Of a stretch of 27,042 nucleotides of DNA, positions 1 through 9,123 are shown piece after piece. The notes beneath the pieces were generated by a model, which searched no databases, was not told the origin of the DNA, and worked only from the letters and a program-made list of their open reading frames with translations. The translations under genes and the position numbers were made by a program. How positions within the stretch are numbered: position 1 is the first letter of the stretch; every line of letters starts with the position of its first letter. Origin of the DNA: RGIG5612 sp045599965 (lineage in GTDB: Bacteria; Bacillota; Clostridia; Lachnospirales; Lachnospiraceae); contig JAZRXA010000032.1 of the NCBI GenBank assembly GCA_045599965.1, positions 1 to 27,042 on the forward strand. Direction: 5' to 3'.

Positions 1-458
1 CGGTTCAATTAGATGGAGATGGACAGCATGGAGCGGCCTCACTTCCTCTTATGGAAGAAAAGCTGATAGCAGAAGATGCTGATATGGTAATAGGCTCTAG
101 GTTTATTGAAAAAGAAGGTTTTCAGTCAACATGGCTTAGAAGAAATGCAATTAAATATTTTACATGGCTTATAAGAATATGCACAAAGCAAACGATAACT
201 GATCCCACATCAGGCCTTAGGCTTTGTAATAAAAGAACAATAAAGCAATTTGCAACTCTTTATCCATGGGATTATCCAGAACCTGAAAGCACAACGACTA
301 TTTTGAAAATGGGATATAAAGTTTTAGAAGTGCCTGTGGTTATGCATGCAAGACAAGGCGGAAAATCCTCTTTAAGTAATCCATTTAAGTCGTTGTTCTA
401 CATGATTAAGGTTACGGCAGGAATAATTATAGAGTCAATAGGAAGGAGAAAACAATGA
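1..458 (+). CDS. Family 2 glycosyltransferase, DPM1-like, 3' part only
   Basis: The 5' end lies outside the window; the reading frame is open from base 3. The visible part begins VQLDGDGQHG, the metal- and nucleotide-sugar-binding DxD region of GT-A enzymes of the dolichol-phosphate-mannose synthase type. It continues with the GSRF motif and an SGLRL segment typical of this family. It ends with a GGKSSL stretch and a short hydrophobic region. Such enzymes move a sugar from a nucleotide donor onto undecaprenyl phosphate (or a related acceptor) at the inner membrane face. The stop overlaps the next start (ATGA), which implies translational coupling to the DUF2304 gene, a partnership common in surface polysaccharide loci. 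The family call is firm; the sugar and acceptor are unknown. Confidence 0.88.
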   Translation, partial: VQLDGDGQHGAASLPLMEEKLIAEDADMVIGSRFIEKEGFQSTWLRRNAIKYFTWLIRICTKQTITDPTSGLRLCNKRTIKQFATLYPWDYPEPESTTTILKMGYKVLEVPVVMHARQGGKSSLSNPFKSLFYMIKVTAGIIIESIGRRKQ

Positions 459-826
459 CACTAAAACTTCAAATTTTAGTAATAGCAGTAACAGTACTAG
501 CAATTGTTTTAACATTTGTTTTAATTAAAAAAGGAAAACTTGGATTTAAGATTTCACTTCCTTGGCTTATTGTATTTGTGCTTATAATTATTTTTGCAGC
601 AATTCCAAAATTCATGAATTGGATTTCGGATGTTCTTGGAATTTACAATCCTGTAAATATGATTTTCTTCTTCGCAACATTATTCCTTATGTTAATTATA
701 TATTCGCTAACTGTAACAATATTTTTGAACAATAAAAAAACAAGAGATCTAATCCAAAAGGTGGCTTACCTCGAAGAAAAATTAAATTCAAGTTTAGAAG
801 AAAAAGAAAAGAAAGATTGCCGATAA
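455..826 (+). CDS. DUF2304 family small membrane protein
   Basis: A 123-residue protein with three hydrophobic segments, at about residues 4-24, 33-51 and 66-91. A charged C-terminal helix rich in Lys and Glu (about 93-123) looks able to form a short coiled coil. Size, topology and position directly behind a DPM1-like glycosyltransferase fit DUF2304, a family found almost only next to such enzymes. Its role is not established. It may anchor the glycosyltransferase at the membrane or help present or move the polyprenyl-linked sugar. The start ATG overlaps the upstream stop by four bases. Confidence 0.75.
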   Translation: MTLKLQILVIAVTVLAIVLTFVLIKKGKLGFKISLPWLIVFVLIIIFAAIPKFMNWISDVLGIYNPVNMIFFFATLFLMLIIYSLTVTIFLNNKKTRDLIQKVAYLEEKLNSSLEEKEKKDCR

Positions 827-2592
827 TGAATAAAAATGAAAGCAAAAAGAAAGCAGCAATAAACTTTTTGATTGCAGCAGTACTAACAGCTGTCTTTGCA
901 ATTGTTGCAGGACTTCTTTATTCATATACCTACGGCGTAAATGATGATGCTTTTATTGGAAATGTTTTAATGGGAACTTTTACAGGAAGCCCTGACGCGC
1001 ATGTGGTTTATATAAAATATCCGTTAGCAGCGATTTTAGTTGGATTGTTTAAGATTTTTCCAGCGGTTAATTGGCACTTTGCATTACTAATTTCGTGTTT
1101 TATTATTTGCGTATTTTTAGTTAATTTTAGAATTTTTAATAGCTTAAAAAAGTTAAGCAATAAAATTATTTTATCTTGTATATTTATGCTTTGTTTTTGG
1201 TTTTGCCTAGCAAAGCAAATAACAATGATTCACTATTCTATGTGTGCTGGAGTTTTAGTAGGCACAGCAATTTTTTACTTTTTAACTATTAAGTATGAAA
1301 GTACAAAAATAAACATAGCATTAAATTATATAGTGGCGTTTTTGCTTTTATTTACAGCGTATGGACTTCGTTCTCGAACAGTGTTTATGCTTATGCCGCT
1401 GGCAGTAGTAGCATTTATATATAAATTCATAAAAGCAAACCCGATTTTTACAAAAAAGAACATTATTAGATGGATAGTTTTTCCAATAATTTTATTTATC
1501 GGTATTGGTGAAATTGAGATTATTCACAATACACAATATAAATCCGATGCATGGGAAGAATTTTTAGAATTTAATGATGCCAGAACGACAATCTATGATT
1601 TTTATGGGTTGCCAGAATATGAAGCAAACAAAGAAATTTATAAAAGTGTAGGTGTTGATAAAACAAGACAATATATGTACGAGCAGTATTATCTAGAATT
1701 TTTAGATGGCACGAGCGAGGATATGCTTGCGCAAGTAGCAAACTATCAAAAATCACAATTTAACAAAAAATTGCCATTTGGAAAGAGAGTAGTAAAGACA
1801 TTAAAAGAACTACCAAAAAATATTTTTGCAAAAAAATACCAGCCAATAAGTATTTTTGCCATTGCGTTATTTGTTTTGTTGTTAGTGCTATCAATAATAT
1901 TTAAGAATAAACGTACATTATTGTTTTTGGTTTTGGCTTTTATAGCAACGCTTATTCCGTGGTGTTATATGATATATATGAACAAGCCAGTTGAACGTGT
2001 AACTTATGGCATCTGGGTTGCAAATTTAGTTACTATGATAGGCCTCATTATTGATAATGTCGATGAAATAAATGAGCACCTTCCATCAATAGATAGAAAC
2101 ACATTAAAGATTTTTGCTAAGAGTGCTACATCGTCAATTGTAATAATAGCTTTGCTTTTAGGAATAGGCCTTAATTATAAAAAAGTTCAAAAATATGTTA
2201 ACGGTTCAATTGAGTCGGGACATGTAAGGGAAGAACTTGAGGCTTGGTGCGAAGAACATCCAGAAAATTTATACATATATGATACACAAACATTTAATAC
2301 ACTTGGATATGATATGAAGAATATGGATAATTCTTTTATGAATTTGGTTTGGCCAGGCGGATGGTGTGCAAGAATGGCAAATTTAGAAAGCAATTGGCCT
2401 AAGTTTAAGATAAAAGATCTTGAAAAAGAAATTGTAGAAAAAGATAACATATATTTAGTTGCTTATGCAGACATTGATATGACTTATTGGACTGATTTTT
2501 ATCAAGTCAATTATAAAATGGGAACACTTACAAAGGTTGATGAAAAAACTTTTGAAGGAATAAATTTTAGCATTTACTCATTAAGTAAATAG
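826..2592 (+). CDS. Polytopic membrane protein, putative GT-C type glycosyltransferase
   Basis: About 588 residues with roughly ten or more membrane segments. A TTG at 817 would add three residues. ATG 826 is preferred because it overlaps the preceding TAA (TAATG) and lies just behind a purine-rich stretch. The first extracytoplasmic loop, after the segment at residues 13-33, carries acidic residues (D40, D41 in GVNDDAF and D57 in SPDAH). This resembles the catalytic loop of GT-C enzymes, which use polyprenyl-phosphate sugars. A soluble tail of about 120 residues follows the last membrane helix. I do not recognise a named family. Placement behind the DPM1-like GT2 and DUF2304 genes supports use of the lipid-linked donor they make, but that is inference. 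Confidence 0.6.
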   Translation: MNKNESKKKAAINFLIAAVLTAVFAIVAGLLYSYTYGVNDDAFIGNVLMGTFTGSPDAHVVYIKYPLAAILVGLFKIFPAVNWHFALLISCFIICVFLVNFRIFNSLKKLSNKIILSCIFMLCFWFCLAKQITMIHYSMCAGVLVGTAIFYFLTIKYESTKINIALNYIVAFLLLFTAYGLRSRTVFMLMPLAVVAFIYKFIKANPIFTKKNIIRWIVFPIILFIGIGEIEIIHNTQYKSDAWEEFLEFNDARTTIYDFYGLPEYEANKEIYKSVGVDKTRQYMYEQYYLEFLDGTSEDMLAQVANYQKSQFNKKLPFGKRVVKTLKELPKNIFAKKYQPISIFAIALFVLLLVLSIIFKNKRTLLFLVLAFIATLIPWCYMIYMNKPVERVTYGIWVANLVTMIGLIIDNVDEINEHLPSIDRNTLKIFAKSATSSIVIIALLLGIGLNYKKVQKYVNGSIESGHVREELEAWCEEHPENLYIYDTQTFNTLGYDMKNMDNSFMNLVWPGGWCARMANLESNWPKFKIKDLEKEIVEKDNIYLVAYADIDMTYWTDFYQVNYKMGTLTKVDEKTFEGINFSIYSLSK

Positions 2593-2605
2593 ATAAGGGA
2601 AACAC

Positions 2606-4489
2606 ATGCGATTATTTGTGCTACTTGTATTAAGCTTAATATTAATGGCAATTGCTTATTCAGCATTGATGAAGAGAAAAATCGAAGTCACTCTTCCAAT
2701 AGCTGTCTTTACATCTATATTAATTATATATGGATTTGGTCTAGTAGGAAAAATGAAGTGGGGCGTTTATGCCTTCGGCGCTTTTACTGTTATTATGTTT
2801 CTTATAGGAATAATTGCTGCAATAGCAAAAAAGCAATTTAAAAAATTAATGGGGTGCATTTTTACGGTAGGATTCTTCGTTTTCTTACTTGCTGTTATTT
2901 TCAGTTTATACATGACAAATGGTAGACTTCTTACTAAGTTTGATGAATTTACTCACTGGGGACTTACAGTTAAAAACTTTATGATATTTGATGGCTTCGC
3001 AAATATAAAAGGAAGCACAACTCATGGAGCGGGTTATCAACCTGCAATAAGTATCTTTTGCTATTTCTTTACAGCACTTAAGGGTACATTTAGCGAAAGC
3101 GATGCACTTTGTGCTATGAATATTTACACATTTGCTTTATTACTTCCAATCTTTAGAAAAGTTACATGGAAAAGAATTCTTATTGGAATTTGCATGATTC
3201 CACTTATTGTTTCAATTCCTTGGTTATTTAGTTTTGCGATTACTCCTTACAATACACTTTTAACAGACGCAGCATTATCTATAACATTTGCGTATCTTTT
3301 GTATGAATACTTTACACATGAACAATGTGTTTCAAATTATATAGGACTAGGACTCGGTAGCGCTGTTCTTATCTTAATAAAACCGAGCAGCGAGGTTTTT
3401 GCATTAGCAGTTTTCCTTCTTATTCTTATTGATATTTTGGCATTTAGAAGAAAAGAATTTGCACAGATGTGGAAGAATAAAGGAGGATGGTTTGGCTATA
3501 TATTTTATATAGTAATTAGCATTGCTTCATATGCATCATGGAAACTTTTTACAGCAAAAAATCATATGCTTCAAGTATTTGATTATGTTGAGATTACAAA
3601 TGAGAAGACCCAAGATGCATCTAGTATAATTTCGCATTATCTTAAAGAACTCTTAGCAAACACAGGAAACGAAAAACTTAATATGCCATATATATGGTGG
3701 ATAGTTATTTTTGCAGGGTTGGCTATTATTGCAATAGCATTGGCAAAAGGAAAAAGAGAAAAAGGAAGGACAGTTTTGTTTTGCACCTTGCTTATTGTTG
3801 GATATGTTGCTTTCTTAGCAGCGCTTTGCTTTATGTATATATTCTTATTTATCCCTATAGAAGCCGAATCGTTGGCGTCAATGGATAGATATATATGTAC
3901 TTTCTTGCTAGGAGGAACAATATTCTTCATTTACTTAATCTTAGAAGAAATGATGGATAGGTTTGAAGGAATTGGACTAATTATTATTGTTTTCCCAATA
4001 GCTTTGGTAGCACTTTTTGCTCCTTGGAAAAAGATAAATTCAAATATGATTATGTGCGAGAAAACAATAGAGAAGACCCAAACAAAAAGAGAAGCATATT
4101 CCAAAGCAGAAAAAACTTTTGAGCAAATGAACTTTGAAAAAGACAGAGTATATTTTATTGCGCAAGATACAAATGGTCTTGAGTACCAAACTTCCTATTA
4201 CCTTGCAACACCAGTTTCACTTTCATATGATTATGAGATGGGATGGAGCTTAGGAAGTGCTTATTCTTTAAAAGATGTATGGTCGTTGGATATGTCTAAG
4301 GAAGAGTGGGAAGAAGCACTTATAGATGGTGAATACACATATGTATATTTGTACAAAGTTGATGATAAATTTAAGGATCGCTTCTCAACTTTATTTAAGG
4401 ATGAAAAGGATATAGTTAATAATTCTTGCTTTAAGATAAAAAAGTCAGGAAACCATATAAAATTAGAAAAAGCATTAACAGCTAAATAA
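2606..4489 (+). CDS. Polytopic membrane protein, putative second GT-C type transferase
   Basis: A 627-residue protein with about a dozen hydrophobic segments and a hydrophilic C-terminal domain of roughly 130 residues. The start ATG follows a purine-rich AAGGGAAA. The long loop after the third or fourth helix contains KFDEFTHWG (D113, E114, H117, W118), an acidic first-loop motif of the kind seen in GT-C glycosyltransferases. It does not resemble its upstream neighbour closely in sequence, although the overall layout matches: many helices, an acidic loop, and an extracytoplasmic tail with aromatic-rich beta-like stretches. It could instead be a polymerase or ligase of the same glycan pathway. 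The stop overlaps the flippase start by one base. Confidence 0.55.
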   Translation: MRLFVLLVLSLILMAIAYSALMKRKIEVTLPIAVFTSILIIYGFGLVGKMKWGVYAFGAFTVIMFLIGIIAAIAKKQFKKLMGCIFTVGFFVFLLAVIFSLYMTNGRLLTKFDEFTHWGLTVKNFMIFDGFANIKGSTTHGAGYQPAISIFCYFFTALKGTFSESDALCAMNIYTFALLLPIFRKVTWKRILIGICMIPLIVSIPWLFSFAITPYNTLLTDAALSITFAYLLYEYFTHEQCVSNYIGLGLGSAVLILIKPSSEVFALAVFLLILIDILAFRRKEFAQMWKNKGGWFGYIFYIVISIASYASWKLFTAKNHMLQVFDYVEITNEKTQDASSIISHYLKELLANTGNEKLNMPYIWWIVIFAGLAIIAIALAKGKREKGRTVLFCTLLIVGYVAFLAALCFMYIFLFIPIEAESLASMDRYICTFLLGGTIFFIYLILEEMMDRFEGIGLIIIVFPIALVALFAPWKKINSNMIMCEKTIEKTQTKREAYSKAEKTFEQMNFEKDRVYFIAQDTNGLEYQTSYYLATPVSLSYDYEMGWSLGSAYSLKDVWSLDMSKEEWEEALIDGEYTYVYLYKVDDKFKDRFSTLFKDEKDIVNNSCFKIKKSGNHIKLEKALTAK

Positions 4490-5739
4490 TGGAAAATCAA
4501 GTTTCAATAAAAAAGAATATTGTATGGAATTCTATAGGAACTTTTGTAATGTTCTTCTGCCAATGGCTGATGATGGTCTTGGTAGTAAGGCTTTCAGGCT
4601 ATGCAGATTCAGGAGTTCTATCACTTTCTATTTCATGCGGAAACGTATTCTTAATTATTGCAGCTTTTGGCGTTAAAACCTACCAAGTCTCCGATATAAA
4701 AGGAGTTTACACAGCAGCAGATTATTATGCTGTAAAGATTATTACTATAGCGCTAACTGTAATAGTCGGCGTTATATGGACACTTGTTTCCGGATATAGT
4801 GCTACTGAAAAGATATCAATAGTTCTTTATATGTTTTACGTCTTAGTTTATTCATATTCCGATGCACTCTACGGAGAGTTGCAAAAGAAATGGAGACTAG
4901 ATGTTGCGGGAAAATCTTTATGCATAAGAAATATTGCAGCATTAATTATCTTTTGCGCTATTTTGTGGTTTACAAAAAATATCATAATTGCTATTGCTCT
5001 TATGCTAGTAATTTCTCTTACAGTTTTGTTAGCTTTTGATTTACCACAAACTAAAAAAGTGGCAGATATTTTGCCATCATTTAAGAACAAAAACTCATGG
5101 ATTTTACTTAAAGAGTGCATACCATTTGCTATATATTCTGTGCTTCATACTTTAATACTTACCGTACCTAAACTTGCAGTAAGAGGTTATTTAGGAGTTG
5201 ATACACTCGGGATATATTCGGCTGTTTTAGCACCAGTTACAGTGCTTCAAGTAGTTGCAACTTTTGTTATAAATCCGCTTTCTACAATACTTGCAACGCA
5301 TCTTAATGACAAAAAGATTAAAGATCTTGTAAAAGTAATGGTTAAGTGTATTTTAATGCTTGTGGGATTTTTAGTTGCGGGAATTTTAATAAGTATATTT
5401 ATAGGCAAATGGGGACTTTCTATTCTTTACGGAAAAGATATAACCCAGTATTCATATCTATTAATTCCTATGGTTATTTTATCAATTATGACAGCACTTA
5501 CAATTTTGCTTTCAAACCTAGGAATTGTTTTAAGAGATAAGATTGGGCCAAATATAAGTGGAGTAGTTGGACTAGTAGCAACAATCGTTGCATGCATAGG
5601 TTTAATTCCTGTATATAGCATGCAAGGAGCTAACTATGCGGCAATTATTGGCCTTGCAGTTCAAGATATTATTTTAATAGTATTTATCGTTTTGAAACTG
5701 AAGAAACAAAACAACAAAATAGAAGGTGAAGTAGAATGA
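4489..5739 (+). CDS. Oligosaccharide flippase, Wzx/MATE-like (MOP superfamily)
   Basis: A 416-residue protein that is almost entirely hydrophobic, with about twelve evenly spaced membrane helices. The N-terminus (KKNIVWNSIGTFVMFFCQW) is typical of polysaccharide flippases: a short basic stretch followed by a helix with W, N and G. Members move undecaprenyl-pyrophosphate-linked oligosaccharide from the cytoplasmic to the outer membrane face. It is coupled to both neighbours, with TAATG overlap upstream and ATGA overlap downstream. The family is well supported. The exported substrate is presumably the glycan built by the GT8 protein and its partners, but this cannot be read from the sequence. 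Confidence 0.85.
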   Translation: MENQVSIKKNIVWNSIGTFVMFFCQWLMMVLVVRLSGYADSGVLSLSISCGNVFLIIAAFGVKTYQVSDIKGVYTAADYYAVKIITIALTVIVGVIWTLVSGYSATEKISIVLYMFYVLVYSYSDALYGELQKKWRLDVAGKSLCIRNIAALIIFCAILWFTKNIIIAIALMLVISLTVLLAFDLPQTKKVADILPSFKNKNSWILLKECIPFAIYSVLHTLILTVPKLAVRGYLGVDTLGIYSAVLAPVTVLQVVATFVINPLSTILATHLNDKKIKDLVKVMVKCILMLVGFLVAGILISIFIGKWGLSILYGKDITQYSYLLIPMVILSIMTALTILLSNLGIVLRDKIGPNISGVVGLVATIVACIGLIPVYSMQGANYAAIIGLAVQDIILIVFIVLKLKKQNNKIEGEVE

Positions 5740-7784
5740 AAATTTTGAACGTTTTGTATCAAACAGATGATAACTATGCTGCGATTGCAGGCGTTTCTAT
5801 GACGTCTCTTTTCGAATCTAATAAGCATTTAGATGAAATTAATATCTATATGCTTAATAATGATATTTCGAAAGAAAACTTAGATAAATATGAGGCACTT
5901 TGTGCTGAATATAATAGAAATTTAAAAGTAATTGATATTAATGATTGCTTAGAAAGAATTAAAAGTTACGGCGTTGGAACATTTAGAGATGTTTATACAG
6001 TGTATCTTACAATGTTCATAATGGATGAACTAGAACTTAATACTGATAGAATTCTTAAACTTGATGCCGACACAATTGTTAGTGCGCCATTAGATGAACT
6101 TTGCGAATTAGATTTTAATGGGAATTATCTAGCAGCAACTTATGATTGCACACTTAATTCTTATAAGCCTATGGTTGGGCTAACTTTAGATGATAAATAT
6201 TACAATGCTGGAATTATTTTATTTAATCAAAAAGGATGGATAGAAAATAATTGTCAGCAACAATTAATTGACCATATACATGAAGGAAGAAATAAGTATT
6301 GGCTTTGCGAACAAGATTTAATGAACGTAGTATTTAGAGGCAATATTGCATATCTTCCTATTAGATACAACTTAAATAGTGGCTTTTATATTTTCGGAGC
6401 AGAGTATTCTTACAAACTTTATAAGCTTGATAAGTTTTCTTATTCAAGCATTAATGAGATAAAAGAAGCTATGCAAAATCCTGCAATTCACCATCTAATG
6501 GGAGCTATGACAGGTAGACCTTGGGAAGCAAAAAATACTCATCCAGTTAACAAAGAGTTTAATGAAATTTTGAAGAATTCTCTTTGGAAAGATTTTGAAC
6601 CAATTATTCCAAACAGAAGTATTGTATTTAAAATTCAAAAACTTGCTTTTAAGATTTTGCAAGAATGGGCTTACTTAAAAGTTCACCAAAAAATGAACTA
6701 TAAATTTTTAAGTGATAGAAATAAAGAAACTCTTAAAACTGCAAGAGTAAATAATAAAGATTGGCTTCAAACAAAATATTATGGAAAAGAATATAAAGTT
6801 AACGAACCACTTAATATTTTGTATCAATCAAATGATTATTATGCTCCTTACTTAGGCGTTTCGCTTTTATCGCTTTTAGATAATAACAAACACATTAAAG
6901 ATATAAATATATATATTATCGATGATGGAATTTCAAAAGAAAACCAAGATAAGATTAAAGAAGTAGCGGACAAGTTTGGAAGGAAAGTTTGCTATATTGA
7001 TACATCTGTTTCTCAAAAGATTTTAGAAGAAGCAAATGCGCCGAAGTTTAGAGGAAATTACGCAACATATTTTAAATTGTTTGTTCTTGATGAACTTCCA
7101 AGTGAGGTTAAAACGATTTTATATGTTGACTCAGATACGATAGTAAGAGGCGCCTTAGATGAAATCGTTAACTTTGATTTTGGCGATTGCTCATTAGCTA
7201 TGGTGCCAGCAATTTATCATGACAAATATAGAAGTAGAGTAGGAATATCTCATGAAGATACAACTTATAACGCTGGAATTATGGCGTTTAAGTTAGATTC
7301 ATGGAGAAAAAATAATTGTCGTCAAAGATTAATAGAGGGAATGCAAAAAGATCCGAAAACTTTAAGCTTTGCACCAGATCAATCTTTAGCAATAAAAGTT
7401 TTGCAAAAAGATTTAGCAGCGCTTCCTCTTAAATTTAATTTTTCAACACTTTATACGCTCTTTAATTATAAAGAAATAACGACAATGTTTTCATGCCATG
7501 AAGCAAAACTATTTAGCCAAGAAGAAATTGATAATGCTTATAAAGATATTGCTATTTATCATTATATAGAGTTACAAGTAGGAAAACCTTGGGAAAAAGA
7601 TAGCGTTCATCCAAAGAAGTTTTTATGGAAATATTATTTTGATAAATCTCCTTGGAAAGATTTGCCAGCCCCTAAGGTTGAACTTAAATTTATATTAAAA
7701 CTCCAACGCATTGCTTATAAAGTTATGCCAACCAAACTTTACATGGCGGCATATTCGTTTGCTTGGAAACATTTTATGAAATAG
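5736..7784 (+). CDS. Tandem-domain family 8 glycosyltransferase (two GT8 units)
   Basis: A 682-residue protein made of two homologous halves. Unit 1 (about residues 1-320) has NVLYQTDDNY, a DAD metal motif at 110-112, YNAGI at 156-160, CEQDLMN at 191-197 and IHHLMGAMTGRPWE near 251-264. Unit 2 (about 356-682) repeats the series: NILYQSNDYY, DSD at 465-467, YNAGI at 511-515, APDQS at 546-550 and IYHYIELQVGKPWE near 607-620. Each unit ends in a Lys- and aromatic-rich amphipathic helix that may bind the membrane surface. Both copies keep the DxD and His/Gly/Lys nucleotide-binding features of retaining GT8 enzymes, so both are probably active. It may add two alpha-linked hexoses (galactose or glucose type) to a growing glycan. 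The ATG overlaps the flippase stop. Confidence 0.88.
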   Translation: MKILNVLYQTDDNYAAIAGVSMTSLFESNKHLDEINIYMLNNDISKENLDKYEALCAEYNRNLKVIDINDCLERIKSYGVGTFRDVYTVYLTMFIMDELELNTDRILKLDADTIVSAPLDELCELDFNGNYLAATYDCTLNSYKPMVGLTLDDKYYNAGIILFNQKGWIENNCQQQLIDHIHEGRNKYWLCEQDLMNVVFRGNIAYLPIRYNLNSGFYIFGAEYSYKLYKLDKFSYSSINEIKEAMQNPAIHHLMGAMTGRPWEAKNTHPVNKEFNEILKNSLWKDFEPIIPNRSIVFKIQKLAFKILQEWAYLKVHQKMNYKFLSDRNKETLKTARVNNKDWLQTKYYGKEYKVNEPLNILYQSNDYYAPYLGVSLLSLLDNNKHIKDINIYIIDDGISKENQDKIKEVADKFGRKVCYIDTSVSQKILEEANAPKFRGNYATYFKLFVLDELPSEVKTILYVDSDTIVRGALDEIVNFDFGDCSLAMVPAIYHDKYRSRVGISHEDTTYNAGIMAFKLDSWRKNNCRQRLIEGMQKDPKTLSFAPDQSLAIKVLQKDLAALPLKFNFSTLYTLFNYKEITTMFSCHEAKLFSQEEIDNAYKDIAIYHYIELQVGKPWEKDSVHPKKFLWKYYFDKSPWKDLPAPKVELKFILKLQRIAYKVMPTKLYMAAYSFAWKHFMK

Positions 7785-7792
7785 GAAGACAT

Positions 7793-9022
7793 ATGAAAAG
7801 AGCACCAAAACATCCACAGACTAGACAGCCAATTAAGAAAAGAAGAAAACCAAAGCGCAGACTAAAACCAGTATTTAAGATTATTCTAGGCGTTTTAGTA
7901 GGCATTATAGCAGCAGTTATTATAGGCGGTTTATTACTTGTTCTTATTCCAAGTTGGAGAACGGCAACTTTCAAAGCAGTCCTTAACTCACCTTTGGGGC
8001 CAGTTGTTGCAAATTCAATTATAGGAGAAAACTACGAAGCTTACGTAAGGGATAAAGAGTTTGATCCAAGCCAGATAATAATTAATGAGGGAGTAAGCAC
8101 ACCAAAAGGGTATACAACTTTCGCATTGTTAGGCGTTGATGCAAGATTAGAAGATATACAAAAAGGCGTTTTTTCTGATTCTATTATTGTATTAAATATT
8201 GATGAAGAAGGAACGATACAAATGAATTCTATTTATAGAGATACATATTTACAAACAAGAAATTCAGAAGGCAATACTGTATATTCAAAAGCAAATTCGG
8301 CATATTTTAGAAATGGACCTGTTGGCGCCATTAATATGCTTAATGAAAACTTTGACCTTGCAATAGAAGATTATGTAGTAGTTAATTTTTGGGGTCTGGA
8401 AAATATTATCAATGTTTTAGGCGGAATTAGACTAAAAGTTACCGAAACGGAGATGGAACATCTTAATTACTATATGTCAGAGCAATCTGCTATAGGAGGG
8501 GCTGAATATACTCCGCTAGAGCAGTTTGGAGAAGACGTTTGGCTCACAGGAGCGCAAGCAACTGCATTTTGTAGATTAAGAGATTGCTCATTTGATTCTC
8601 CTTTGGATAATAAAACTTATACCGATGATTATGCTAGAACTGCAAGACAAAGATATGCACTTACAGAACTAATTTTGCAATCAAAAGAAAATGGCATGTT
8701 TAATCTTATGCTTAAGGCAAACGAGTTATTTAAGGCAAACAGCGGAGAAAAAAGATTTATTCAAACATCCTTTACTATAGATAAACTTTGTAAAGTTTTA
8801 GGAAAAGCTTTTGATATGCAATTGGGTGAAAATAGAGCTTTCCCAGATATTAATTATCAATACACTACAATTTTAGACATTGGAGATAGTATAGTAGCTG
8901 ATACTTTAGAAGAAAATGTAAGTATGATGCATGACTTTATGTATAAGACAAATGGATATGTTCCTACCGAATCGATGAGAGATGTTGAATATAGAATACA
9001 GCAAGATATTGATAGCCAATAA
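7793..9022 (+). CDS. LytR-CpsA-Psr (LCP) family glycopolymer transferase
   Basis: The product is 409 residues when started at ATG 7793. That ATG has AGGAAG four bases upstream and is preferred over an in-frame TTG at 7763 that lies inside the previous gene. The N-terminus is strongly basic (residues 1-28) and precedes one membrane helix (about 28-52); the rest is extracytoplasmic. LCP hallmarks are visible: LLGVDAR (112-118), SDSIIVLNID (128-137), SIYRDTYL with R149 and D150, GGIRLKV (210-216), LTGAQA (251-256) and DYARTARQR (279-287). These arginines and aspartates bind the polyprenyl pyrophosphate and metal. LCP enzymes transfer glycopolymers from the lipid carrier to peptidoglycan, which fits the end of a surface glycan operon. 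Confidence 0.92.
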   Translation: MKRAPKHPQTRQPIKKRRKPKRRLKPVFKIILGVLVGIIAAVIIGGLLLVLIPSWRTATFKAVLNSPLGPVVANSIIGENYEAYVRDKEFDPSQIIINEGVSTPKGYTTFALLGVDARLEDIQKGVFSDSIIVLNIDEEGTIQMNSIYRDTYLQTRNSEGNTVYSKANSAYFRNGPVGAINMLNENFDLAIEDYVVVNFWGLENIINVLGGIRLKVTETEMEHLNYYMSEQSAIGGAEYTPLEQFGEDVWLTGAQATAFCRLRDCSFDSPLDNKTYTDDYARTARQRYALTELILQSKENGMFNLMLKANELFKANSGEKRFIQTSFTIDKLCKVLGKAFDMQLGENRAFPDINYQYTTILDIGDSIVADTLEENVSMMHDFMYKTNGYVPTESMRDVEYRIQQDIDSQ

Positions 9023-9043
9023 TGCTTTAATATTTAGACACTT

Positions 9044-9065
9044 AAGATACACAGAAGATACACAA
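9044..9065 (+). repeat. Two 11-bp tandem direct repeats upstream of htrA
   Basis: AAGATACACAG (9044-9054) is followed directly by AAGATACACAA (9055-9065), ten of eleven bases identical. One repeat equals one helical turn, the spacing used by OmpR-type response regulators. The pair lies about 60 bases before the htrA start, in the only real gap (101 bases) between the LCP gene and htrA. No convincing -35/-10 pair was found in this gap. A regulatory role is inferred from position and spacing alone. Confidence 0.35.
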
Positions 9066-9123
9066 ATGAAAATTATTATTTATTAAGGAAATAATCAAAT
9101 TGTATAGTCTAAGGAGGCTAAAC

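Noticed and set aside
9023..9123. Promoter or riboswitch before htrA
   Set aside because: No acceptable -35/-10 pair and no multi-stem fold were found; only the 11-bp direct repeat and a weak AT hairpin are present.
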